NCBI GenBank assembly: GCA_030144725.1
Contig: JASKMD010000016.1
Location: 673,075 to 737,074 of the forward strand
From: Haematococcus lacustris
Taxonomy: Eukaryota > Chlorophyta > Chlorophyceae > Chlamydomonadales > Haematococcaceae
Direction of reading: 5' to 3'
Length of the DNA stretch: 64,000 nucleotides
Position 1 is the stretch's first letter, and each line of letters opens with the position of its first letter. This document shows, piece by piece, positions 37,258 through 47,500 of the stretch. A program made the position numbers and the translations under genes. The notes under the pieces were generated by a model, which was given only the letters and a program-made list of their open reading frames with translations, was not told the origin of the DNA and did not search any database.

Positions 37258-37527
37258 ATGTACCACACTGGACGGGGGACTCGCCGGCTTTACATCCCGG
37301 TGGGACCCATGCGCACCGCCCTACTCCGTGAAGCACATGACATCCCCATCTCCGGACATCTCGGTAGGGACAAAACCTACTCACAACTATCACGCCATTT
37401 CTTCTGGCCCCGCATGGCAGCAACAGTTCACAACTACGTCCGCACCTGCACACACTGCCAACGAAACAAATCCAACACAGCCAAACCAATCGGTCACAGT
37501 ACCCATCCTGGTTCGCACCTTCTTTGA
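37258..37527 (+). pseudogene. integrase zinc-binding domain remnant (LTR element 1)
   Basis: The frame reads RRLYIPVGPMRTALLREAHD, ISGHLGRDKTYSQLSRHFFW and YVRTCTHCQRNKS, the HHCC zinc-binding module that precedes the catalytic core in Ty3/gypsy integrases. It then runs into unrelated sequence; the D,D-35-E core is absent apart from a short LHGLPKVI phrase about 20 codons on. It is non-functional. Confidence 0.88.
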
Positions 37528-37936
37528 TCATGTTTTCCGGTTGCATGGCCTCCCCAAGGTCATCGGGTCCAACAAATCACCCAATCACAACAACTACCAT
37601 CTCATACTATCACCAACTTCTCTTACTATCTCCTCGTGCTACCACTATCTTTGCTTTCTTATGCTTCTCTCCATTCGGCTAATTTCATTCTTGGACGATG
37701 TCTTCACCGTCAGCTGACACAAGCTCTACTGTGGACAACGAGACAACATCAAGACCTTTAGCTCGTGCTCTCTTGCATGAGACTTGCATGAGATTTGCAT
37801 GAGATATGCATGACTGCTTGTTTGCATGTAGCCTGTGCATGTCTGCTTTTCACTTGCCTGCTTGCTCTGTGATCGCATGACTGTTACTCATAGACACTGG
37901 AAGCTCCGGGACGTAGCTTTTTGGAGTGGGGGAGAG

Positions 37937-38297
37937 TGTTACAGTTCAACTTCAGACCTGGTATGCATGAGCTTTGAATGCGCTTGCAAGTCTTTTTAGC
38001 CTTGCATGCGTGAGATGTGACTTTCGGTTTACTTAAGCTGAGGCAAGGCAGGATTCGGGAGGGAATGGATTCGCGGAGGATGGCATTCAAACATACTACT
38101 CAGGATCACTGATTAAAGAGCTGAGAAGAATGTAGAGACATGTAAGGATGGATCCTGGCCACTCGATGTCTGAAGCGCGCTACTTCCAGAGTACGAAAGC
38201 ATCAGCAACAGCCACTAAGCAGCCACTACCACTGTCGGAATAGATTCTGGCCTTCACCGCGGGCCATGTATACTGCTGCCCCGGCTATACTATAACA
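37937..38297 (+). repeat. 3' LTR of LTR element 1
   Basis: 361 bp. The differences from the 5' LTR cluster near the end (cttcaccgcgggcc against cttcgccgccagcc). It is followed by the GTGGT duplication. Confidence 0.96.
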
Positions 38298-38302
38298 GTG
38301 GT

Positions 38303-38595
38303 CCATTCGGTGATGGCCATCCGTGGTAGCGTGGTGGAGTGGTGTGTGAGTTGGTGTTGGCTGCGTGTGTGCCCCAGCGTTGGTAGAGTCCTGTCGAGCG
38401 GGAGGCGGAGGTGCTGTTTGTGGCCACTCGGGAGAGTGGCTGGCTGTTTTTGATTGTGGGGTCTGCGAAGGAGAGGGTGTGTCTCCCTGTCCGGGTGTAG
38501 GGCAGTGGCTGTGCTAGCCATCCATCCTTGTGGGTTGCCTTTCGTGGTGAGTAGTTGCCCTGCCTCATTCCATATGACGTAGACGAGGAGGGTGG
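38303..38595 (-). CDS. LINE polyprotein, linker between the gap and RNase H
   Basis: This is an open minus-strand segment in the same frame as the RNase H part after removal of LTR element 1. It begins VYVIWNEAGQLLTTKGNPQG and ends MAITEWTT before VAYTDGS. The middle is His/Thr/Pro-rich and not recognised. Its 5' side is cut by LTR element 3 and then by the assembly gap, so its join to the PHD-finger part is not visible. Confidence 0.75.
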
Positions 38596-39011
38596 TGTAA
38601 CAGTAGCGTTTGTGCGGTCAGGATGCATGGTCGGCTGAGGCTTAAGTGCCGGCTTGCAGCCGTCGAGCATGCTGACTTGTGCGGCTATTGCTGCCGCTGC
38701 GGCTGTCTACATACTCATCGACAGCCTCCGAGTCGCGCAGTGGGTAGTGCAGTGTACTTACATCGTGAAGACGTCGTAAAGAACTAATCCATCAAGAGAA
38801 GAGTAGTCATTGCAAGCAGAACAAAAGCAAGTCCATCAGAAGGCTGCAAGAAGTCTGAACCAAGCCCCTCCAGCATCTAGCACTCAAGAAGTCCCTCAGC
38901 ACCGCAAGATCTCGTCATAAGTAAGATGCAAATCAAATCTCACAGAATCTTGCATGGAGAAAAGAAACACAAACCTACCATTCATCCTAGCTGAGTGCCT
39001 AGACTGTTACA
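38596..39011 (-). repeat. LTR of element 3 (3' LTR in element sense)
   Basis: 416 bp, identical to 43646-44061 except for one A/G difference near 39002. Confidence 0.95.
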
Positions 39012-39478
39012 CTCTCCCCCACTCCGAAAAGCTACGTCCCGGAGCTTGCAGTTTTGAGGTCAATCATGTTCAACAGCATGCAACAGCAGGCATGGGCATG
39101 CAGGCAATGACAGGCAGGCAGGAACAGTCTTGCTTCAAGCTACATGCAACAGACAAGCAAATGCATGAGCTACATGCAAAGCATGCTGGAAATTGGACAT
39201 CTAAGTCTTGGGCTGAGCGTCGTCTCGTTTTCCTCCTCCTCCAAAGCTGACTGAAGAAACCATCGTGAAAGAAACTGAGAAACAGAAGATCTGGTAGCTG
39301 TGTTCAGCGCAGGTTGCAATGGGTGATCAGTCCATGCCGGCTGCATAGTGCTTGAACAGAGTGGTGGGACATACGCAGACATATGCCTTGTCCCTAACCA
39401 AGACGATGGGTGTATCATGTGCCTCACATGTCAGGTTGGAGCCATTGTGCCAACAGGGATATAAAGCCTGCGGAGCCC

Positions 39479-39742
39479 TCAGCCAGTGTGGAACAACAGA
39501 TTGCCCGCGATTGTGAACTGGCGTGATTTGCCAGCAAGTATGATTTGTTGGGTGACAGAGTGCGAGTGATCTGTGCCCTGGGCGGTGATGCCCGATTTGA
39601 GTGTGTGCAGCTGCATGATGTGAGCATACACGTGATAGTCAGGCCTATGGGATAGCGCGTCCGCCCCCACGTTGAGTTTGCCTGGGATGTGGTCGAGTTG
39701 ACCGTTGTTGTGTGCTACCTCAGGTGCTACCTGGGCTGCCAT
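39479..39742 (-). pseudogene. gypsy pol remnant: end of RNase H and start of integrase linker
   Basis: The frame contains LDHIPGKLNVGADALSHRPDYH, a typical end of the Ty3/gypsy RNase H domain (the usual form is PGK.N..ADALSR). It ends in RQFTIAGNLLFHTG, the start of the linker before integrase. Reverse transcriptase and integrase are not readable nearby, so the element is defective. Confidence 0.8.
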
Positions 39743-39990
39743 GATGTGCGCATGCCGTGCGCAATGCGACTTGAGAGTTCTGGCAGGCAGCTGGGCTGCG
39801 CAGCTCTGCTGCCATGTTGTATGTAAGCTACCTCAGGTGCTACCTGGGCTGCCATGATGTGCGCATGCCGTGCGCAATGCGACTTGAGAGTTCTGGCAGG
39901 CAGCTGGGCTGCGCAGCTCTGCTGCCATGTTGTATGTAAGCTACCTCAGGTGCTACCTGGGCTGCCATGATGTGCGCATGCTGTGAAGCT
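39714..39990. repeat. 113-bp tandem repeat
   Basis: Copies begin at 39714, 39827 and 39940 with gctacctcaggtgctacctg. Two are complete and the third breaks off near 39980. The repeat overlaps the 5' side of the pol remnant. Confidence 0.9.
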
Positions 39991-40159
39991 ATGCGGCTTG
40001 TTTGTGTGGGCAGCAGGGTTCGACAGTTGGTGATATCTGGTCTAAGGGCGCCCTTAACTGATGTCAGGGTAAACTACGGGGACCCTATACACTGTTCATA
40101 CCCCAAGAATTTTTGCCGGCCTGCGGCCGGCTTGGAAGAGGCATGTTACCTTACAGCAG

Positions 40160-41019
40160 CTAACAAGGAGGCTCCAAAGGTGTCCTTTGGAACTCCACCT
40201 GCCTCCGTGCCAAACAAGGCCTCATCCACTTCATCACTTGACTCATGCTCTTCTTGCGCGCTCTCTTCCCCCCATTGCCCCCATGAGCCCCCATGAAGGT
40301 GCTGGCACCAATAGAGCAGAAAGCCACAAGCTTGCCAACATCTAGGCTGAGGGTGTCAATCACACGCAGTATGACAGCTGTGATGTGCTCAGATGTGGCC
40401 CCCACCACTTTGACAGCGCATAAGAAAGAGGTGTGGTAGATAAAGGACGATGGCTCCAGATAGCGCACGTAGAGGAGCAAATGGTACTCAGTTCCCACGT
40501 CCGTGCTGCTGTCAGCTAACAAGCTGAATAGGGGCGGGCTCGTACAGCTGCTAGCTGTTGAGTGAGGAGGGTTTGGCTAATAGAGTAAAGGGCGGCATTG
40601 AAGTAACGGGTGGCACTGAAGTCATGCGGCATAGCTGGTGCCCCACTATGAGTGGCAAACTGGAGGTGGGCTGCAAAGGACATGGCTGAGTGGCCCCACA
40701 ACACCATGAAGAGGGCTGCCAACACCATGCGGCGGTAGGTGCCTTGGACCACTGTTGTTGTTGCAGCCTTCGCAGCTGCTTTGATGGAGCTGGCACCCCC
40801 CCCAGCACACTGTGCCATGCCGATGGCTTCTGAATGGGCCTTGCTCTTGGCGTGTTGGGCCAGCTCCGCCTCACACGTCACAGCCCCACCACCACCACTC
40901 GCCTTTGCGAATAGAGATGAGTTGGGCTTGTGCTCCAAGCAAGTGGAGCAGTGGGCTTGGGGGGTGCCTCTCTCGTTGCATCCGCTACTGAACCTGCACC
41001 ATGGGTACTTTGCTTGCAA
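40160..41019 (-). pseudogene. hAT transposase with N-terminal zinc finger, frameshifted
   Basis: The first frame (41019 to 40516) has a BED/TTF-like zinc finger: HCSTCLEH, then CEAELAQHAKSKAHSEAI. It continues to SATRYFNAALYSISQTLL. A frame change near 40535 leads to SLLADSSTDVGTEYHLLLYV (first catalytic Asp region) and AFCSIGASTFMGAHGG, where the family usually has DGAS; Asp is replaced by Ile here. The C-terminal dimerisation (hATC) region is missing. It is therefore inactive. Confidence 0.82.
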
Positions 41020-41188
41020 CTCCTTCTGCTTAGCCTCACGATTGCACTCTTGTGGCCTCTGCGGATGCTGGAAGGTGCTGGCTCTTGGTCAATGAGAATA
41101 GGATCGTCCGGGCTAAGGCTGGCCACTGGCTGCGGGGTGGACGGAGCCGAAGAGGTTGGGCTGGACGGGGAGGGGGCTGGGCTCCTGC

Positions 41189-41710
41189 CCTGCTGCTGCT
41201 ACCGTGATGCTGCCCTGCTGCTGATGACGTTGCTGCCTTGCTGTAGCTGCACTGCTGCTGCTGCTGCCGCTGCCGCTGCTGCATTGCTGTAGCTGCCCTG
41301 CCGCTGCTGCTGCTGCTGCTGCTGCCCTGCCGCTTCTACCCTGCTGCTGCTGCTGCTGCTGCCGCTGCCCCTGATACCGCTGCCCTGCTGCTGCTGCCCT
41401 GCCGCTGTAGCTGCTGCCCTGCTGCTGCTCCCCTGATGCTGTGATGCCCTACTGCTGCTGTTGCCATGCTGCTGCTGCCATGCCGCAGCTGCCCTGCTGA
41501 TGGTGCCCTGCCGATGGTGCAGCACTTTAGCAGCAGCATGGCAGCATTTTAGGCCTGATGCTGCCCTGCTGTTGCTGCCGCTGCCCTGCTGCTGCTCTGC
41601 TGCTGCTGCTGCTGCGCAGCCCTGCTGCTGCTGCTACTGCCCTCCTCCTGCTGCTGCTACCCTCCTGCTGCTGCAGCCATGCTGCTGCTCCACTGCCATT
41701 ATGCTGCTGC
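41189..41710 (+). repeat. CTG/CAG-rich region in the hAT element
   Basis: Interrupted runs of CTG with CCTGC and ACTGC variants extend for about 500 bp. Frames through it are poly-Cys/Leu/Ala/Gln artefacts. Confidence 0.85.
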
Positions 41711-42244
41711 TGCTGACGTGCAGGACCTGATGCAGCACTTATAAAGAATGCTAAATGGTAATTATCAGACATATTATACCCCAAACCAGTTTAATCCTCC
41801 CCGCATTGGGCGCATTGGGCTGACAAGGCCAGTTTCATCGGGAAAGGCGGGATTGCGGGCTGCGTGGTCTGCGCGGTTCAAGAAGTTAACATGAGTTAAC
41901 ATGTGAACGCGGAGATGTCAACGTCGAAGATGTCAACGATGCGATGGTACCCACCAAGCGCCATCTGAATTGTCATCTGTCGCTGGTCCGACGGAGTCTG
42001 CCTTACTTTCTTGCCTGGCTTTCCCCTGGCTATCTGATAACGCAGCCGTGAGTTAGGTTTGAGATATGTACGGGCGGAACTAAGAATAACAGGCGCCCGT
42101 AGATAGCCCGTGAACTCCCCCCCGTAACCCAAATTTTGAAAACCACGGGCCCCCGTACTGGGCCTTCGGCCCAGTTACGGGGGCCCTCGCCAAAATGGGT
42201 CAAAAGTACGGGCCCCGTACGGGGGGTCGAACCCTGGTGGGCAG

Positions 42245-43645
42245 GCTGCTAGGCTGGATAGCTTTGCTGCCATGTTGTGTATGTTGTTGCCCTAGTCTCT
42301 GCAAGAAATGCAGGAGTGTAGGCTGTAGCTGATGATCTCTGTGGCTGAAGCCAGCAGGGTGCATGAAGCGAGAGATGTGCTGTGTGCCGTCTCTGTGGCT
42401 GATGCCAACAGGGTGAAATGGGACTGCGACTGTGTTGTGAGGTCTCGCTCGAAGCGGGATGCGACGGTGCAACGACTGTACCTGTGCAAGGTGTTCTCCT
42501 CATAGTAGCGTAGAAGGGCATCCGAGCTCTCCGCTGTGGGGCTCCGCTTGTGCTGGGAACTGGGCTGCAACTGGTCGACCAAGTCGTCCGAGTGCGATGT
42601 CGACAGTAGAACTGTGGATTGGGAAAAGCGTCGAAGGGTGGCGTATGGTGCACTGATCGCTGGGTCAGATGAGAGTGCATGCCTTTAGACGTCGAGATAT
42701 GACTACTGGGCTGGCCCCCATGCCACTTTGCCCTGCTTGTCGTTTCTGTCAGCTTGAGACGATGCCTGGTAGGTTGAACTCAGACTTACAGTGTGTTATG
42801 GCTCTCTGCAGGCTGGTGCACTGCAGGGTACTGTTCTCTGCTTGAGCAGGGTGATGTTGGTGGTGGTCACATGCTGGGTGTGCTCTGTGCCTAGAGGTGG
42901 CCAGGTATGTGCTGTTGCTGGTGTTAGGCGGGCAGGAATGCAGCTATGTGTTCTCTGTTTGAGCAGGCTGGTTGTGTTGATAGGGCCTCTGCATAGGGCA
43001 GGGTGTGTAGGGACCTGCAAGGAGCAGGTTGGTGTAAGGTTGTGCAGCCTGGTATGCTGCAGGGTCTCAGCAAGGCGCTGGATGTGTGTTGGCTGCAGTT
43101 TCACTGTAATGTAACTGTGCTAAGGGCAGGCTTTGGACGGTTGGCTGCTTCTTTGGCCAGGTTTGGTGCAAGGCTCTCATCAGTTCGGGTGGTGGCGGGG
43201 ATGAAGGTGGCAAGCAGCGCACATGACATTGTGCAAGGCAAGCTAAGCATTTCTCCGCGTGCGCGGGACAAAGCAAGTCAGCTATCAGGAAGCCTCTGCA
43301 ACAGCAAGCTCCGCGCAAGCGGGATTCTCCGTGTGAACGGGCAAAGCAAGTCAGCAAGACAAGCCTCTGCAAACGCAGGCTCTGCACGACAGCAGGCTCC
43401 GCTGAAGCGGGATCTCCGTGTAAACGGGAAAAGCAAGTCTGCGAAACAGCAGTGCAAGCACAGCAGCACAGCAGGTACAGGCTGTACAGCAACTTCTAGA
43501 AGCGGGAGTCTCTGCAGCAGCAGGCACCGCGACAAGTGCTGGAGCTGGAGCCATCAGTTCCGGCTCCAATGGTACCTCCGACTGAGTTGGGTCCGGTGTC
43601 ACTCTGCGCAAAGGCCGCGACGATCGAACAATTGCGGAAACCAGA
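42245..43645 (-). other. leader region of LTR element 3 with further mini-hairpins
   Basis: No gene is supported. Between about 43250 and 43430 the plus strand shows CCGCGCAAGCGG (43311), CCGTGTGAACGG (43329), CCGCTGAAGCGG (43399) and CCGTGTAAACGG (43416). These resemble the hairpins of elements 1 and 2, although this element reads on the other strand. Confidence 0.55.
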
Positions 43646-44061
43646 TGTAACAGTAGCGTTTGTGCGGTCAGGATGCATGGTCGGCTGAGGCTTAAGTGCC
43701 GGCTTGCAGCCGTCGAGCATGCTGACTTGTGCGGCTATTGCTGCCGCTGCGGCTGTCTACATACTCATCGACAGCCTCCGAGTCGCGCAGTGGGTAGTGC
43801 AGTGTACTTACATCGTGAAGACGTCGTAAAGAACTAATCCATCAAGAGAAGAGTAGTCATTGCAAGCAGAACAAAAGCAAGTCCATCAGAAGGCTGCAAG
43901 AAGTCTGAACCAAGCCCCTCCAGCATCTAGCACTCAAGAAGTCCCTCAGCACCGCAAGATCTCGTCATAAGTAAGATGCAAATCAAATCTCACAGAATCT
44001 TGCATGGAGAAAAGAAACACAAACCTACCATTCATCCTAGCTGAGTGCCTGGACTGTTACA
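43646..44061 (-). repeat. LTR of element 3 (5' LTR in element sense)
   Basis: 416 bp. In element sense it is followed by TCTGGTTTCC, whose TGGTTTCC resembles the primer-binding site of elements 1 and 2. Confidence 0.95.
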
Positions 44062-44063
44062 GG

Positions 44064-44563
44064 NNNNNNNNNNNNNNNNNNNNNNNNNNNNNNNNNNNNN
44101 NNNNNNNNNNNNNNNNNNNNNNNNNNNNNNNNNNNNNNNNNNNNNNNNNNNNNNNNNNNNNNNNNNNNNNNNNNNNNNNNNNNNNNNNNNNNNNNNNNNN
44201 NNNNNNNNNNNNNNNNNNNNNNNNNNNNNNNNNNNNNNNNNNNNNNNNNNNNNNNNNNNNNNNNNNNNNNNNNNNNNNNNNNNNNNNNNNNNNNNNNNNN
44301 NNNNNNNNNNNNNNNNNNNNNNNNNNNNNNNNNNNNNNNNNNNNNNNNNNNNNNNNNNNNNNNNNNNNNNNNNNNNNNNNNNNNNNNNNNNNNNNNNNNN
44401 NNNNNNNNNNNNNNNNNNNNNNNNNNNNNNNNNNNNNNNNNNNNNNNNNNNNNNNNNNNNNNNNNNNNNNNNNNNNNNNNNNNNNNNNNNNNNNNNNNNN
44501 NNNNNNNNNNNNNNNNNNNNNNNNNNNNNNNNNNNNNNNNNNNNNNNNNNNNNNNNNNNNNNN
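44064..44563. other. assembly gap (500 N)
   Basis: Exactly 500 N suggest a fixed-size placeholder, so the real length is unknown. The gap starts two bases after the end of LTR element 3 and lies within the LINE polyprotein between the PHD-finger part and the RNase H linker. Confidence 0.99.
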
Positions 44564-47500
44564 AGTCCAGGTGTGCCGTGATGAGAGGTGCCGGTTCGAG
44601 GGTGGGGCGCCAGTGAACTCGTATAAGGTCCGAGTGCGCTGATAGACGCATAGTCGTTTTGAACTCGTTGCTGCCAAACTTGCATATTGGGCACAGCCAG
44701 TGGCCTGGTTCTTTGTGTCCCGACAGGAGGGCTTCCTCAAGGCAGGCTGGGTGGTAGGCCCTCTTGCAGTTGTGGCACGTTGGGCTGTCTCCTCTTGGTA
44801 GCCAGCATAGCTCACATGTGCATACGTCTTTAGCCTCTTCCCTGCTGATGGGTTCTATGTGTGAGGGTGTATAGCCTTCTTCTGCACATAGTGGTAATGC
44901 CCATTTATCTATGATTGTGGGCTTCCAATGCACCTTGTAGTAGCTTTCTTTGTTGATGCCGTCCCATTGCCATCCATCTATGCTGGTGATGGCCTCTTGG
45001 TGTCCGTACATGGCCCCTAGTATGCTGCCTAGGTCCTTGGGTTTACAACGGCAGGCTTTATCCACCTTCCAGCTGGAGAGCCCTGGGAGGTCGAGGCCTA
45101 TTATGTGCACTATATCCTCCGGGATGGTTTGTATCTGTCTGCCCTCAGTGTTCCGTTTCGTGCCCGACTTGGGTCGGGCGGGTTTCGTTGGGGGCGATTG
45201 GGTTTCCCTGTTCTCTCGCCTTAGCAGCCGGGAGCTACTCTTGATGGCCTCCTTGGCTGCGGGTGCATGTCCGGTCACGTGCGTCGCTTCGGTCGGTGTG
45301 GTCTTCTTGGCAGTCGCGTACGCCCTAATATCAGCGTAGCGGTGTTTTGTGTCTTCCTCGACGTCGGTTGGTGCAAGCTCCGTCAGACCCGCGGCCCATG
45401 GTTTAATGAGTCTTTGCGCAGCGGGCAGGTCTAGGGTGGTGTCTCGTTTGGCTGCGATGTCTTTCGCTTCTGTTGTGGTTGGGCATCTGTCTTGGGTCGC
45501 CATGGTCGTTAGTCGGTTGAGGGCGATATAGTGTTTTTGTTGGACTTTGTTGTGGAAGCGTTCTTTAAGCATCTGTCCTGATATGATGTAGGTATGGCCA
45601 GCGATGGTGTGTTGGAGCTCTGTGGCATGTCGGATGCCCAAGCTTTTGAGGCACGTCATGCAAGCACTAACTATGTCGAGTGGAAGGGGGCTGGTATTCT
45701 GTGTGATGAGTTGTCCAAGCAGTTTGGTTTCCTTAGGGTAGAGTTCTTGTCCTTCCTGGGTGGCAGTGAGCTGCGCCGTGGTTGCATGTAGGAGTTGTCT
45801 GGCTCGTAGGGTGTGTCGCAGCATAATTAACATGCGGTGTCCATGCTTGGCAGCTTGAGCGTAGAGCCAAGTGATCTGTTTGTGTAGCATGCATCTGGTT
45901 ATGTGGGCATGTGTGGTGTCTGTGGACTGGAGGCTGTGTAGGAGGGCTGTAGTGTTTCTGGTATGGTATTCTTTGGCTGTTGAGCTGATGCCAAGACCGA
46001 GCTTGTCGATGTCCTCCCTGACAACGGCGTTGGGTGTGCCTAGTGGGAGTCTGAGTTTTTTCTTAACACATTGGTTAATTGCTCTGTCGTAGAGGTCTAG
46101 GTCTCCCGGTGTGCATGGGGCTACGCAGAAGCTATAGGCCAGACTGGGGATGATGGCTGTCTTGATGATGTGGATGGCTTGTCTGGCGCTAGCGAATGAG
46201 CGTCGTAGTCTTTCTAGCTTCTGTCTGAGTTGTGTCATCATGGCTATGTGTTGTGGTTTCCAGTTGAGCGTCATGGTAAGTAAGACGCCTAGGTAAGTGA
46301 AGGGGGAGGTCGGTTTGAGGTAGGTGACAGGTTTCCCTTGTAGCGTTACGGCTTGCAGTTCTCTACGGGCTTGCTTTTCCGCTTCTGCCATGGTGCTGCA
46401 TCTGCCGGATTGGTGCGCGTTGTGGAGCGCCGCTGTGGCGAGAGTTTTGCTGTGGGATACGATTAGGTGGCCCCAATCCGAGTAGGCGGAGAGCTTGTCT
46501 GCCTGACAGCGTAGGTTGCTGATCGAGTTGCATAGGATAGCGATGTCATCTGCGTAGTCGATGCTGCCGATTGTAAATCGCCCGGCGCTGTCGGTTGTGT
46601 CGGATGTAAATTTGTACCCCCTCGCTCCTACTTGGAGCCAGCGCAGTAAGGGTTCGATGTAGATGAGGAACAGGAAGGGTGAGAGTGAGTCGCCCTGGAT
46701 GGTGCCCCGGTCTACAGGTACCGGGTCGGTGGGGCCGTAGGGAGTTCTGAAGCGCGTTGTAGCGCCCGTGTACAGGTCCTTCACCGCGTCTGTGGCGTCG
46801 GTGGGAAAGCCAAGGTCGTGCATGATCCATAGCAGTTTGTCTTGGCAGGTGGTGTTGAAGGCGCTAGTGAAGTCGACCAGTAGCGCATAGATATCTACTT
46901 TGGCTAGCTTGGCGTCTTCGAGGGCCATGACCAGCATTTGGAGCTGTTGTGTGGTGTCCCTATGGGAGCGGAAGCCTGCTTGGCAGTTACTTAACATCCC
47001 GTTAGCCTCAGCATACTCGTACAGCGCCTTGGTTATGAGGCTGGTCCAGAGTTTGTAGATGGTATTGGCCAGCCCAACAGGTCTGTAGGCGTTGAGGTCT
47101 GTTTCTTGCCCCTTATCCTTGTAGAGGAGGCATGTGTCACTGGTTTTCCATGCTGTGGGTGTGCAGCCAGTGGCCCACATGATGATGAACAGTTTGTGTA
47201 TGGTGTCCCTCATCTCCCATGGCAGCATCTTGATGATCTCGTTTTCAATGCCGTCTGGGCCAGGCGCTTTGCCCCCTGATAGTCTGCTGATGCATTCTTG
47301 AAATCCTGCTTTGTCCATGATGGCTGTGTGCATCCAGTGTATATTTTGGCAGGTGTGCAACGTGAAGGGGTCCGCGGCTTTGGGGCGGGTCCAGGGGTAA
47401 TTTCTGGTCTGTGTGTTTGTGTAGTGGCCTGTTTTGGGATTCGGCGGCGTGAGCTTTTGTCTATAGGCGGCGGTGATAATCCGGTTGAGATCGGCCGGGG

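Larger units (their letters stand above)
34916..38297 (+). mobile_element. LTR retrotransposon 1 (3,382 bp), Ty3/gypsy-like remnant inside the LINE
   Basis: Two 361-bp LTRs (34916-35276 and 37937-38297, TGTTACAG...CTATAACA) are flanked by the duplication GTGGT (34911-34915, 38298-38302). A primer-binding-site-like TGGTTTCCTCGCATCGAT starts two bases after the 5' LTR (35279), and the polypurine tract GGAGTGGGGGAGAG is at 37923-37936. The internal region holds a leader with mini-hairpins, non-coding repeat-rich DNA and an integrase zinc-binding remnant. The LTRs differ at three positions by eye. It is a deletion derivative of the same family as element 2. Confidence 0.95.
40014..42236 (-). mobile_element. 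hAT transposon (2,223 bp) inside LTR element 3
   Basis: Terminal inverted repeats CAGGGTTCGAC are flanked by the perfect 8-bp target duplication GTGGGCAG (40006-40013 and 42237-42244), the standard hAT signature. It carries a broken transposase on the minus strand, a CTG-rich region, and a palindromic GC-rich segment near the right end (cgggcccccgtactgggcc...). Confidence 0.93.
38596..44061 (-). mobile_element. LTR retrotransposon 3 (5,466 bp), minus orientation
   Basis: Two 416-bp LTRs (38596-39011 and 43646-44061) begin TGTAACAG and end CTGTTACA on the plus strand. The element reads on the minus strand: the polypurine tract GGAGTGGGGGAGAG is complementary to 39012-39025, and an RNase H-like pol remnant is on the minus strand at 39479-39742. 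On the left the flank is GGTGG; on the right only GG is visible before the N gap, consistent with a 5-bp duplication cut by the gap. The LTRs differ at one position by eye, so this is the youngest of the three LTR elements. A hAT transposon sits inside it. Confidence 0.92.
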
